The position numbers and the translations under genes were made by a program. This document shows positions 11,718 through 20,102 of a stretch of 21,414 bases of DNA, piece by piece. The stretch is from a virus: positions 1-21,414 of the IMG/VR virus record IMGVR_UViG_3300007541_000276. One strand, given 5' to 3'. Numbering within the stretch: position 1 is the first letter of the stretch; each line of letters opens with the position of its first letter. Below the pieces are notes generated by a model. It made no database searches, was not told where the DNA came from, and worked only from the letters and a program-made list of their open reading frames with translations.

Positions 11718-12861
11718 AGTAGCCCTTAAGATATTAATTGGATTAATTGCATTGTCGCTAGCTGTTTGCGCAGCATTCTTTTCTGTAGTTGGCCTTTCGA
11801 AATTGTTTGCTGGTGCGGCTATCGCAGTAGTAATAATGGCGTCAACCCTGGAAGCTTCAAAATTAGTAATTGCTTCATTTTTGTATCAATATTGGACTTC
11901 TATTTCAAAAACATTAAGAGCTTATTTAGTAACAGCAGTTGTTATTATTGCTAGCATTACATCAATTGGTATATATGGATTTTTATCTAGCGCATATCAA
12001 ACTACTAAATCAACATACGATTTAACACAAACCGCAGTCGATAGTTTAACGACTAAAAAATTATATTATGAATCCTCAGTAGTTTCATATAGAGATCAAT
12101 TAGTATTATTAACTGATGAAAGAAAATCAATTGATCAGTCTGTAAGTGAATTGAGTAAAGGATTATCAAATAATGTAATTACATATACAGATGCTAATGG
12201 TAATTTAATTACAACTACATCATCTGCTACTAGAAAAGCTTTACAAGAGCAACTTAATCAATCTAGAGCGCGGCAAAATGAAATCAATATTCGCATTGAT
12301 AAGTTAAATGATAATATTATAGCGTATTCAGACTCGCTTTCAAGGAAAAACGTAGAAATAACTCAATTAGCATTAAAAAATGAAATTTCTTCAGAGTTAG
12401 GGTCATTAGCATATATTTCAAAAACATTTGACATTCCCATGGATCAGGTTGTTAATATTTTAATAATCTTATTTATTATCGTTTTTGATCCGTTAGCTAT
12501 TACAATGGTATTAGCATTTAACTTCATGAATAAAAAACCCGAAGTTGAGCCAGTATTAGAATCACTACCAAACGATAATGTATATCCTTCAGTTGCAGAG
12601 CGTGAAGAATTGTTAAAAGAAATGATGCAAAAGGATCAAGAGCTAGGGTTCAATGAACCTGATTGGAAAGACACCGAAATCACCCCGGAACAGCCTACAG
12701 AAACACCCCTAGAGCAGCCTGCTCAAGACACCAATAACCAAACCCCTACTACCGAAGAATCTGCTACTCCCAAATTAACTAAAGCAGAAAAACGTCGCAT
12801 AGAAAAACAAGAGCGTCAAAAGCAAATGTATGCGCCCGGCAATTCAGTAAAAACATATTGA
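11710..12861 (+). CDS. Multi-pass membrane protein with a long coiled-coil domain
   Basis: This 383-residue protein has three membrane segments near the N-terminus (about 5-27, 30-48 and 70-92). A long hydrophilic helical region (about 95-240) follows with heptad patterns, broken by a TYTDANGNLITTTSS beta-turn segment (158-172). A fourth membrane segment (about 246-272) contains FDPLAI, and the C-terminal tail is Pro/Thr/Glu-rich, then Lys/Arg-rich. The even number of segments puts the coiled coil in one compartment and both termini in the other, most likely the cytoplasm. No enzyme motif is seen. It could be an envelope-spanning structure for lysis control or superinfection exclusion, or an inner-membrane assembly platform; the sequence does not decide. 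Its start overlaps the preceding small gene by 8 bp. Confidence 0.85.
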   Translation: MNKVALKILIGLIALSLAVCAAFFSVVGLSKLFAGAAIAVVIMASTLEASKLVIASFLYQYWTSISKTLRAYLVTAVVIIASITSIGIYGFLSSAYQTTKSTYDLTQTAVDSLTTKKLYYESSVVSYRDQLVLLTDERKSIDQSVSELSKGLSNNVITYTDANGNLITTTSSATRKALQEQLNQSRARQNEINIRIDKLNDNIIAYSDSLSRKNVEITQLALKNEISSELGSLAYISKTFDIPMDQVVNILIILFIIVFDPLAITMVLAFNFMNKKPEVEPVLESLPNDNVYPSVAEREELLKEMMQKDQELGFNEPDWKDTEITPEQPTETPLEQPAQDTNNQTPTTEESATPKLTKAEKRRIEKQERQKQMYAPGNSVKTY

Positions 12862-12893
12862 TTTGGTTTTTACAAAAGAAATACTTAAATTTA
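12862..12893 (+). promoter_or_regulatory. Bacteroidetes-type promoter for the Cys4 protein gene
   Basis: TTTG (12862-12865) follows the preceding stop directly and TAAATTTA lies at 12886-12893. The spacer is 20 bp. Its position implies that translation begins at 12912 and not at the upstream ATG at 12858. Confidence 0.83.
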
Positions 12894-12911
12894 AGTATAA
12901 ATCAAAATTTT

Positions 12912-13448
12912 ATGGCTAAACGTAAAAAACTCGAAAAGGGTCAATTCCCTGAAACTAAATTCAAAACAAAATTAGATGAGCGTGGGCGTCGAATGATGCA
13001 ATGTCAAAATTCTATTCCAAATGGAAAATGGTGGAAAGGTCAAATTTGTAATGAATATTCGTTAGTTGGTGACCAAGCAACAGCAGTTCTATGCTTTCGA
13101 TGTGTACAAAAACATGTTGAACCACCAATGCAGCGAGGCGCATCGACAAAATCTGATAAACCGCGCGGTTGGAAATTCATGAAAGAGTTTGTAGCCCCAG
13201 ACGGCACTGTTTATCATAAAGGAGTTGAACAACCATCACTTAAAGGCACATTACCTGCTACAAAAATTGAAGTCAAAGAGCCTAAAAAGAAAATGACAAA
13301 GCAGGAGAAAGAAATTGAGGCAGCAGCGTTAGGAAAAGAAATTGCAAAATTGAAAGCTCAATTATTTGCTGAGACTAGAAAAACTAAAAAAGCTGAAATT
13401 ACTCGAGCACTATCAAAAGCTAATCGTCAATTGAAAAAGGTAATGTAA
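12912..13448 (+). CDS. Putative zinc-binding (Cys4) basic protein
   Basis: The 178-residue reading starts at the ATG at 12912, downstream of the promoter; an upstream ATG at 12858 would begin before the promoter and is rejected. The N-terminal half contains C31, C47 and a CxxC pair C61/C64 (VLCFRCVQK), a spacing compatible with one zinc finger or knuckle. The C-terminal half is a Lys-rich helical region (about 120-178) with KKMTKQEKEIEAAALGKEI and likely coiled-coil or nucleic-acid contacts. It may be a DNA- or RNA-binding regulator, but no family is recognised. Its stop codon touches the next promoter. Confidence 0.78.
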   Translation: MAKRKKLEKGQFPETKFKTKLDERGRRMMQCQNSIPNGKWWKGQICNEYSLVGDQATAVLCFRCVQKHVEPPMQRGASTKSDKPRGWKFMKEFVAPDGTVYHKGVEQPSLKGTLPATKIEVKEPKKKMTKQEKEIEAAALGKEIAKLKAQLFAETRKTKKAEITRALSKANRQLKKVM

Positions 13449-13480
13449 TTTGATATTACCAAAAGAATTACTTATATTTA
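13449..13480 (+). promoter_or_regulatory. Bacteroidetes-type promoter of the ClpP-like/HD/sigma operon
   Basis: TTTG (13449-13452) starts right after a stop codon and TATATTTA lies at 13473-13480. The spacer is 20 bp. Downstream genes are packed without gaps to 16006, so this host-sigma promoter could drive expression of the late sigma factor. Confidence 0.83.
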
Positions 13481-13501
13481 AGTTATAAAATATATAAACC
13501 T

Positions 13502-14167
13502 ATGATTAAATCTGTTAAGAATAACCCTGGTATGGGAGTATATGATGATGATATGGCAGAAAGCCCAAAAACTAAAAGAAAAGTATTTAAACAAACTGAT
13601 GAGCTAGACGAATCAGAGCGCGATCCTAGGTTTGACGAAATTGAGTACGGAATTAATATTGACGATTCTGTTATTTATTTACATGGCGATATCATGATGG
13701 GCAACTTGTTTGATTTTATAGCTAAAGTGCGAATTATATTAGCTAATCGCCCAGAAGAAAAAGCAAACGATCCTATTAATGTATTATTAAATACAAACGG
13801 AGGAGATGTATATGAGGCCAATGGTATTATTGATTATATACAAAGTTTGTCTGTACCCGTAAATATTATCGCTCGAGGCCGAGCAATGAGTGCTGGGGCA
13901 ATGATATTAATTGCTGGTACCGGTATTCGTGCTGCATCAAAATCGACAACTATTATGTTTCATGAAGCATCAGCTGAGTTATATGGTAAGACTGCTGACC
14001 TTAAAGCAAATGCCGATCACATCGATGAACTTGAAGAAGAGTTTTATATACAAATGGCTTCAAAAACAAAACAAGATAAAGAGTTTTGGCAAAAGTCATG
14101 TAGAAAAGATTTTTATTTAACTGCACAAAAAGCATTAGAGTTAGGCGTAATTGATAAAATTGTATAA
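13502..14167 (+). CDS. ClpP-like serine protease
   Basis: This 221-residue protein has a charged N-terminal extension (1-45) and then a ClpP/crotonase-type fold: LNTNGGDVYEANGIIDYIQ (96-114), the nucleophile motif GRAMSAGAM with S130, and IMFHEAS with catalytic H154. The C-terminal block ALELGVIDKI (211-220) is the normal ClpP ending. The third member of the triad is not clear: the usual Asp position before F204 seems shifted. ClpP proteins form barrel-shaped proteases fed by ATPases such as ClpX; phage versions may act as prohead proteases or retarget host proteolysis. No Clp ATPase is in the window, and the gene is not next to capsid genes. It heads an operon with an HD-domain protein (3 bp gap) and the late sigma factor. 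Confidence 0.88.
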   Translation: MIKSVKNNPGMGVYDDDMAESPKTKRKVFKQTDELDESERDPRFDEIEYGINIDDSVIYLHGDIMMGNLFDFIAKVRIILANRPEEKANDPINVLLNTNGGDVYEANGIIDYIQSLSVPVNIIARGRAMSAGAMILIAGTGIRAASKSTTIMFHEASAELYGKTADLKANADHIDELEEEFYIQMASKTKQDKEFWQKSCRKDFYLTAQKALELGVIDKIV

Positions 14168-14170
14168 GTT

Positions 14171-14926
14171 ATGAGTACACAAGATACACAAGCTCAATGG
14201 GAAGAGTTAATGAAGAATATTGATACATATATTTCTTCTCCCAGAAAAGAAAAATTAATTAGTATGTATGAGCAAATGGCTGAGCGAGTTTTAACAGCGC
14301 CAGCATCATCACATACAACTAGACACAATTGTTTCCCAGGAGGGTATATTGATCATGTTAATAGGGTTACTAAAGTAGCAATCCAATTACATAAGACCTG
14401 GTCAGAATTAGGAGCTAATACTTCTAATTATACTATTGAAGAAGTAGTGTTTTCAGCAATTAATCACGATTTAGGAAAAGTAGGATCGTCAACCGATGAT
14501 TATTATATTCCTAATGATTCTGACTGGCATATTAAACGTGGACAAGTATATAAAATTAATCCTAAGTTACAGTATATGAAAGTTCCTGACAGGAGTACTT
14601 TCTTGCTTCAAGAATTTAATGTTCCATATTCCGAAAACGAATATTTAGCAATTAAATTACATGATGGGTTATATTCTAAAGGAAATGAATCTTATTTAAT
14701 GGCAGGTATGCCAGAATTTTCTTTAAAAACTGATTTGCCAATTCTAGTACATCACGCTGACCATTTAGCTACGTTAATTGAAAGTGCAAATCATTTACCT
14801 AAGAAAACTGAGACGGTAGTTGTAGACACGCCATCTCGCATTAAGTCAAAATTGACAAACGTTAACAACCCAGTTGTCGACGATAGTTTAAAAAATGCAT
14901 TTGATAATTTATTTGGAGATAAATGA
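14171..14926 (+). CDS. HD-domain phosphohydrolase
   Basis: This 251-residue protein has a metal-dependent HD fold. The expected metal-site residues are visible in order: H52 and H62 in the segment RHNCFPGGYIDHVNR, the HD pair H99-D100 in AINHDLGK, H164 in KLHDG, and H194/D197 in LVHHADH. Such enzymes hydrolyse nucleotides, cyclic dinucleotides or (p)ppGpp-like molecules. Phage members are candidates for signal-nucleotide degradation, including anti-defence roles, but the substrate cannot be read here. The C-terminal 40 residues look disordered. It overlaps the next gene by 4 bp (ATGA) and lies 3 bp after the ClpP-like gene. The start has the AAGTTATG context seen at several genes in the window. 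Confidence 0.87.
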   Translation: MSTQDTQAQWEELMKNIDTYISSPRKEKLISMYEQMAERVLTAPASSHTTRHNCFPGGYIDHVNRVTKVAIQLHKTWSELGANTSNYTIEEVVFSAINHDLGKVGSSTDDYYIPNDSDWHIKRGQVYKINPKLQYMKVPDRSTFLLQEFNVPYSENEYLAIKLHDGLYSKGNESYLMAGMPEFSLKTDLPILVHHADHLATLIESANHLPKKTETVVVDTPSRIKSKLTNVNNPVVDDSLKNAFDNLFGDK

Positions 14927-15216
14927 TAGCAGGAATAATAATATCAATACTATTGATTATAATAGTATTACTGTCTTGGGGTATTCGAAACTTAATTAAA
15001 CAAGTTGAAGTAGCTGAAGATATGGTTCTTTATTATGAAGAACAATTTAGCGACATTCGCGAAAAAGCGCTACAAACAGAAGTAGCACTTAAAGAATTAG
15101 ACATTAAAGGCGCGTTTGAATCAGACGACGAAACCGGAGTAATTTTTCAAAATATTAAAACAATATCTGACGAGTTGACTTCAACAATTACTGAAACTTA
15201 TGAGTTTAGAAAATAA
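14923..15216 (+). CDS. Small membrane-anchored coiled-coil protein
   Basis: This 97-residue protein has an N-terminal membrane segment (residues 2-23), then a charged heptad-rich helical domain. It overlaps the HD gene by 4 bp and the sigma-factor gene by 17 bp. Small anchored proteins next to gp55-type genes are common in marine T4-like phages as far as I recall, but no function is established. It could anchor a complex at the membrane. Confidence 0.75.
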   Translation: MIAGIIISILLIIIVLLSWGIRNLIKQVEVAEDMVLYYEEQFSDIREKALQTEVALKELDIKGAFESDDETGVIFQNIKTISDELTSTITETYEFRK

Positions 15217-16006
15217 AGAGTTAGAAGATTTAATTAAAGAAATGATTGTTGTTGAGGAAGATACTCAAACAACAGGTAAGCGTGGTCGTAAAGCAAAAAA
15301 TAAGCAATATTTTACAAAAGAAACTGAAAACGCAATATTGCTATATAACTTATTAGAAAGCGATTCAGATAGAAATAAAGTATATGATGCTTATATCAAA
15401 TATCCGTTTGATAAATTAGTTGAAAACATCATACATACTTTTAAATTTTATCATTTCGATGTTCCATATGAAGATGTTAAACATGAAGTAGTTGCATTTT
15501 TAAATGAGAAAATTCATAAATACACTGATCCTTCTAAAGGTAAGGCGTTTTCGTATTTTAGTATAATTGCTAAAAATTATTTGATTATACATAATAACGC
15601 TAATTACAATAAATTTAAAGCCTCTGAGCAATTAGAAGTAATTGACGATTCTCGAGATATCATGAATGAAGTAGCGCGTGAAGAAGATATAGAAGAAAAA
15701 TCAGAATTTATGGATCTGTTTGTTGATTATATGGATAAAAATTTATCTTCCTTATTTAAAAAACAAACAGATATACATGTAGCTGACTCGGTATTAGAGT
15801 TATTTCGTAATAGACAAAACATTGAAAACTTTAATAAAAAGGCACTATACATTTTAATACGGGATCGCACGGGAGTTAAAACTCAATATATTACAAGAGT
15901 TGTTAATATAATGAAAGATGCTTATGTTGATATGTACCATAATTACCGCCACACCGGATTTGCAACTTTAACAAACTCATTTAAGAAATCAGAATTCCTA
16001 GAATAA
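15200..16006 (+). CDS. Late-transcription sigma factor, T4 gp55-like
   Basis: This 268-residue protein has a basic N-terminal patch (GKRGRKAKNK), then a sigma region 2-like helical core at about 60-140 including DPSKGKAFSYFSIIAKNYLI (110-129), the stretch that in this group binds the RNA polymerase clamp and the -10-type box. The C-terminal part (about 195-245) has a helix-turn-helix-like pattern (ALYILIRDRTGVKTQYITRV) that could fill the role of region 4. T4 gp55 directs host polymerase to late promoters that have only a -10 box, aided by gp33 and the clamp gp45, neither seen here. It lies directly upstream of the structural genes and ends just before a candidate late promoter (16007-16022). 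The family call rests on pattern and context. Confidence 0.72.
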   Translation: MSLENKELEDLIKEMIVVEEDTQTTGKRGRKAKNKQYFTKETENAILLYNLLESDSDRNKVYDAYIKYPFDKLVENIIHTFKFYHFDVPYEDVKHEVVAFLNEKIHKYTDPSKGKAFSYFSIIAKNYLIIHNNANYNKFKASEQLEVIDDSRDIMNEVAREEDIEEKSEFMDLFVDYMDKNLSSLFKKQTDIHVADSVLELFRNRQNIENFNKKALYILIRDRTGVKTQYITRVVNIMKDAYVDMYHNYRHTGFATLTNSFKKSEFLE

Positions 16007-16022
16007 GATATTTATTTAAAAG
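16007..16022 (+). promoter_or_regulatory. Candidate late promoter element 1
   Basis: GATATTTATTTAAAAG begins on the base after the sigma-factor stop codon and 22 bp before the ATG at 16029. A 15/16 identical copy lies at 20082-20097, 21 bp before another structural gene. No TTTG -33 box precedes it. Use by the gp55-like sigma factor is inferred. Confidence 0.5.
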
Positions 16023-16028
16023 GAATTT

Positions 16029-16463
16029 ATGGATTTTGATATTGAAATTTTTAAAGGTAAGTCATTTTCCGACTTAATGAAGGACATTTATTCTAATAGC
16101 TCCAAAAAAGATAGACAAATAAATTTATTAATTGGTGAGCTTCGTCCTTTAATTAAAAATGTAGGAGATGCTACAGTAATTGTACCTTTAATTAAAGAAT
16201 ATTTAGAAGTAGGTGTAAAAAATGATGAACACCTTGTAAAACTAGCCGCTGTTGTACAACGGTTAGTTTCTACTAATAATAGGGTACAAGCTGAGACTGG
16301 AAATTCATGGATGCTCTCTGAAGAAGAAAAGAGACAACTAATAGGAGAATTAGATGAATTAGCTGCAGAAGAATCTGAGATAAACAAAAAAGTTGTAGAG
16401 TTAACTTCTAAACAAGATAGTATCGAATCAGAATTAAATGACATTCAAGACGGATTAGTATAA
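16029..16463 (+). CDS. Probable virion or assembly protein, unknown function
   Basis: This 144-residue protein is largely helical, ending in a clear acidic coiled coil (about 95-142: EEEKRQLIGELDELAAEESEINKKV). It is the first gene after the late sigma factor, follows the candidate late promoter, and its stop overlaps the start of the gp5-like gene (TAATG), so it is co-expressed with baseplate proteins. Helical, coiled-coil proteins at this position could be assembly chaperones or hub-associated proteins. No family is recognised. Confidence 0.75.
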   Translation: MDFDIEIFKGKSFSDLMKDIYSNSSKKDRQINLLIGELRPLIKNVGDATVIVPLIKEYLEVGVKNDEHLVKLAAVVQRLVSTNNRVQAETGNSWMLSEEEKRQLIGELDELAAEESEINKKVVELTSKQDSIESELNDIQDGLV

Positions 16464-19400
16464 TGGAAAATAATACAAGTATATCATTTTTTGCTGCAGA
16501 GGTCAAAGAAGTTGTATATACTGACACGGAAGCAAATACAATTTACGGGGTACGTGTTCGTGCAATGGGCGACCCTGGTCCTGCTAACAATATAGACGAT
16601 GCTACTGTACAAACTGCAATTCCGTTAAATTATAATTTTGTACGTGTCCCTATTGTAGGAGAAGTTGTTTTATGTTTACGAGCCCCTAGCGCGTATCAAA
16701 CAGGAACAAGATCCCAACAAAATTTATATTACTTAGATGTTGTAAGTTTACAATCTAGCGTACATCATAACGGTATTCCAACAGTAACTGACGTCAAAGC
16801 CGCTTCAAATACGTCAGACTCCGATGGGTATGAACAGTCATCAGCTGGTAACACGAATAAACAGCAACCTCCTAGTATAGATCCTAATTTTACAGAAATA
16901 TCAACAGCGAAGCCGTTGCAGCATTATGTTGGCGATGTTATATTAGAGGGTCGATATGGTCAATCAATTCGATTGTCGTCTAGCCCAAAATCAGGAGAAT
17001 TTGCCGTACCTCCTAAATTTAGTGGAGCGTCTGGAAAGCCAATTACAATATTTAAAAATACAACGCAAGGAAATGATACTAAACGAATTAATGACTTTGT
17101 TACTGAAGATTTTACAAATGAAGAAAACGTTTTTGTATTAGCTTCAGGACAAAATTTAGAATTTGAGCAAGCATCGACGTCATTAAAATCTGCAGATAGC
17201 AAAGGAATTACTTCTTGGAAAGACGAAAATTGGGGCACAACGCCACAAGCACTTCTTTCTTCTGGAAGAATTGTATTCAATAGTACACAACAAGAAATAA
17301 TTGCATTTGCAAAAAATGGAATTGGACTATCTTCAGAAACTGTCATAACAATTGACGCTAAAGATAATGTATCTATTAATGCTGACAAAATTGAATTAGG
17401 TACAGATGCTGATGAACCTATTATATTAGGTAATAAATTTAAATCATGGGCTGAATCGCTAATTGATGACCTGGCGAAATTAGTTGTAATTACTCCTGTA
17501 GGCCCATCTTCCCCATTAGCAGCGTCACCGCAATGGGCATCTATAATGGCTTATAAAGCACAGATTCCTTCTATTTTAAGTGATATTGCTTTTTCAATGA
17601 AAACAAGTAGCGGGAAGTCGGGATCTGCTAAATTTAAAGATATACCAGCTCCTAATTTTGTATTAACCCCAGAGCAAATTGAAGAGAAGAAAGAAGAAAA
17701 AGCTAAAGTAGAGGAGAAGTTACAAGAAACTGAACTTAACCAAGACGAGCGAAATGCGTTAGCCGACGTTGCTAATAGGGCTGAACAAGAAATTAAAACA
17801 AAAGAAGCTGTTAAGGCTGAAGTAGTCACGACGCTTTCCGCAGAAGACATTACAGAAAACGCTGCTGAAATTACATCAACAATACAATCAGGCACTGTAG
17901 ATCCAACCGATCCTGTATTAGATGAAGATTTCCAACCAGAAGGAGAATTAACGCCTCCACTATCTGAGGAAGAATTAGAAGCTGGAAATACTCCAGGTGC
18001 AGAAGAAGAATTAGCTCAGTGGGTTCAAGACTATGAAGTAGACGAGGAGGAAGAAGACGAAGAAGAAGTAGAATTTGAATTCCTAGACACTCCGTACGTT
18101 TCGCCTGGCACGACAACGTTTGCGGCCCCTAGTTTATGGGTAGTACCAAAACTTATACAAGATTATGGTAAGGCAATTGCACTTGCAGTAGGTAAAGAAA
18201 TTGAATTTGGTCTTGAAGAAAATCCTAGCGGGTCATTTGGATTAGGAAATGATCGTATTGCAGCGATGATGGCAAATGTTAATTGCCGTCCAGGAAATTC
18301 TCCGTGGCACGCTGCGGCTGTCGCAACATACTTTAAAGAGGCTGATATTTCAATAGTACCGCCAGCTGAAGAAACGGGCGCAGAAGTAACAACCGAAAAT
18401 AATGAGGCTTCGGGGTCTGAAGCAACATCTCCAACAACTCAACCAACAGTTGGAGTGCCAATTCCGCCCGACGGCGCCTCAACCGTAACCGGATGGTTAG
18501 ATTGGGGTCGAAAAACAAATCGCTTTGTATTAACGCCAGTAATGGGAAGTGCGGTTATAATTGGCACAATAGAAGAAGATCCGAATGAATCTGGCAAACG
18601 ATTAGAGACTGCAACAGACATAGGAATTACAGTTCAAATTATTGACAATGAGCGTGTAATGGCAGCTTTGGTAACACAAGGCGCGTTAAAATTAGTTGAA
18701 GTTAACGTCCAATCTACATTAGGATTTATATTACCTGCAGATAAAGATTTAGATCCAATTCCATGGACTCCTGCAGGGGCGGTAGGCCCAATACCAGAAG
18801 GTAAACCAGGATATGTAATTGTATATAGCAAATCAAACCCTGAAAAGCGACACGTAGTATTTCAACAAGGGTCTGGGGCACAACCCGGAAGACCTGGAGG
18901 CACTAACCCATCTAGTAAAGTTCCATGGACCAATTTAGTATATGGAAACGCTGGACAGTCAACCATTGCCGGCGGCGGATGTGGAATATGTTCAACTTCA
19001 GCAGTAGTTAGAAACTTAACAGGAAACCAAGAAGTTGATGCGTATTTATTTGGACTACGCTTTGGCGGTCACGATTATGGACCTCCCGAAGATCCAAAAA
19101 AATACCCAAAAGATAGTAAAAATTATCATGCTCCCGGACCAGGCGGAGGAAATGGATCTTATCGTACTATTATGACTGAAGTACCCCAAAAATACGGGTT
19201 AAAGACAAAATCTAATCCATCAGAGGCGGAGGCGATTGCAGTTTTCCAAAAAGGAGGATATATGCTTGGGGTAGGTTCTGGAGAAAAACCATTTAGTGGA
19301 GGCGGACACTATGTATATTTCTTTGACTACTATCAAGGAAAGTTCTATTGCGGTAATTCTGTGCTAGCATGGAATAATCAAGGATACACTTGGAGCCATA

Positions 19401-20059
19401 TTAAAAAACAAAGTAATGTGCAGTTAGTTCTTGTATGGTCAGACAATCCACCTGGAGATCCAATGCAACGGCAAGGCCCTCAAGTGTCATTAGAATTACC
19501 TCCAGAAACCGACTTACCTCCAGGTGAAGGAGTAGATGGAGTTCCTGGCGATTTGATAGCTGCTATGAAAAAATTTGGTATTACTGATAAATTAGAAAAA
19601 GCACACTTCCTGTCACAATGTGCCCATGAATCAGGAAACTTTAAATGGAAGACTGAATTTGCATCAGGCGCAGCATATGAAGGAAGATCAGATTTAGGTA
19701 ATAATCAACCAGGAGATGGCAAACGATTTAAAGGCCGAGGATATATTCAAATAACGGGTCGTTCTAATTATACATCAATTAATACTTGGATGAAACAAAA
19801 TGGCTACAATGATGATGTAGTAGCCAACCCAGAGTTATTAGCTACCAAATACCCAGCATTATCAGCAGTATGGTTCTGGACACAGCAGCAAGGTGTTAAA
19901 CAGTTTCCTGAGAAAGCTAAAGAAGGCGCAACCTCGGCGGTTGTTGAAAAAATTACCAAATGGATCAATGGAGGTACTAATGGGTTAGACGATAGGAAAA
20001 AGAAATTTAGTTTCTATTGGGATAAATTAAAAGACAATAATCCGGACCCATATGTATAA
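16463..20059 (+). CDS. gp5-like baseplate hub/spike protein with cell-wall hydrolase domains
   Basis: The protein is 1198 residues. Domains: OB-fold similar to the T4 gp5 N-terminus (about 8-105: IYGVRVRAMGDPG, VGEVVLCLRAP); spike-like beta region (about 154-315: VGDVILEGRYGQSIRL, then short repeats to SINADKIELG); helical and acidic linker (400-545); an NlpC/P60- or TIGR02594-like domain (about 557-750) with NSPWHAAAVATYF and GWLDWGR, where the usual Cys is H616 and the usual His position reads DIGITV; a C39-like cysteine peptidase domain (about 826-995) with GGGCGICSTSAV (C840 expected nucleophile), GGHYVYF (H949) and N965; and a GH19 chitinase/muramidase-like domain (about 1026-1190) with HESG (E1056) and FKGRGYIQITGRSNY (1089-1103). 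It should sit at the tail tip, piercing the outer membrane and cutting peptidoglycan during infection. T4 gp5 has a single lysozyme domain instead. Confidence 0.88.
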   Translation: MENNTSISFFAAEVKEVVYTDTEANTIYGVRVRAMGDPGPANNIDDATVQTAIPLNYNFVRVPIVGEVVLCLRAPSAYQTGTRSQQNLYYLDVVSLQSSVHHNGIPTVTDVKAASNTSDSDGYEQSSAGNTNKQQPPSIDPNFTEISTAKPLQHYVGDVILEGRYGQSIRLSSSPKSGEFAVPPKFSGASGKPITIFKNTTQGNDTKRINDFVTEDFTNEENVFVLASGQNLEFEQASTSLKSADSKGITSWKDENWGTTPQALLSSGRIVFNSTQQEIIAFAKNGIGLSSETVITIDAKDNVSINADKIELGTDADEPIILGNKFKSWAESLIDDLAKLVVITPVGPSSPLAASPQWASIMAYKAQIPSILSDIAFSMKTSSGKSGSAKFKDIPAPNFVLTPEQIEEKKEEKAKVEEKLQETELNQDERNALADVANRAEQEIKTKEAVKAEVVTTLSAEDITENAAEITSTIQSGTVDPTDPVLDEDFQPEGELTPPLSEEELEAGNTPGAEEELAQWVQDYEVDEEEEDEEEVEFEFLDTPYVSPGTTTFAAPSLWVVPKLIQDYGKAIALAVGKEIEFGLEENPSGSFGLGNDRIAAMMANVNCRPGNSPWHAAAVATYFKEADISIVPPAEETGAEVTTENNEASGSEATSPTTQPTVGVPIPPDGASTVTGWLDWGRKTNRFVLTPVMGSAVIIGTIEEDPNESGKRLETATDIGITVQIIDNERVMAALVTQGALKLVEVNVQSTLGFILPADKDLDPIPWTPAGAVGPIPEGKPGYVIVYSKSNPEKRHVVFQQGSGAQPGRPGGTNPSSKVPWTNLVYGNAGQSTIAGGGCGICSTSAVVRNLTGNQEVDAYLFGLRFGGHDYGPPEDPKKYPKDSKNYHAPGPGGGNGSYRTIMTEVPQKYGLKTKSNPSEAEAIAVFQKGGYMLGVGSGEKPFSGGGHYVYFFDYYQGKFYCGNSVLAWNNQGYTWSHIKKQSNVQLVLVWSDNPPGDPMQRQGPQVSLELPPETDLPPGEGVDGVPGDLIAAMKKFGITDKLEKAHFLSQCAHESGNFKWKTEFASGAAYEGRSDLGNNQPGDGKRFKGRGYIQITGRSNYTSINTWMKQNGYNDDVVANPELLATKYPALSAVWFWTQQQGVKQFPEKAKEGATSAVVEKITKWINGGTNGLDDRKKKFSFYWDKLKDNNPDPYV

Positions 20060-20081
20060 AACATCAAAAATACTATTTAAA

Positions 20082-20097
20082 GATATTTATTAAAAAG
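20082..20097 (+). promoter_or_regulatory. Candidate late promoter element 2
   Basis: GATATTTATTAAAAAG lies 21 bp before the ATG at 20103 in the 43-bp gap after the spike gene. It differs by one base from the copy at 16007. No TTTG box is found at the proper distance upstream. Confidence 0.5.
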
Positions 20098-20102
20098 AAA
20101 AT

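Noticed and set aside
12858-12911. Upstream ATG extending the Cys4 protein by 18 codons
   Set aside because: The extension covers the promoter at 12862-12893, so a transcript from that promoter would not include it.
16960-18831. Several long minus-strand frames inside the spike gene
   Set aside because: These are shadows of a single well-supported 1198-codon gene with recognisable domains.
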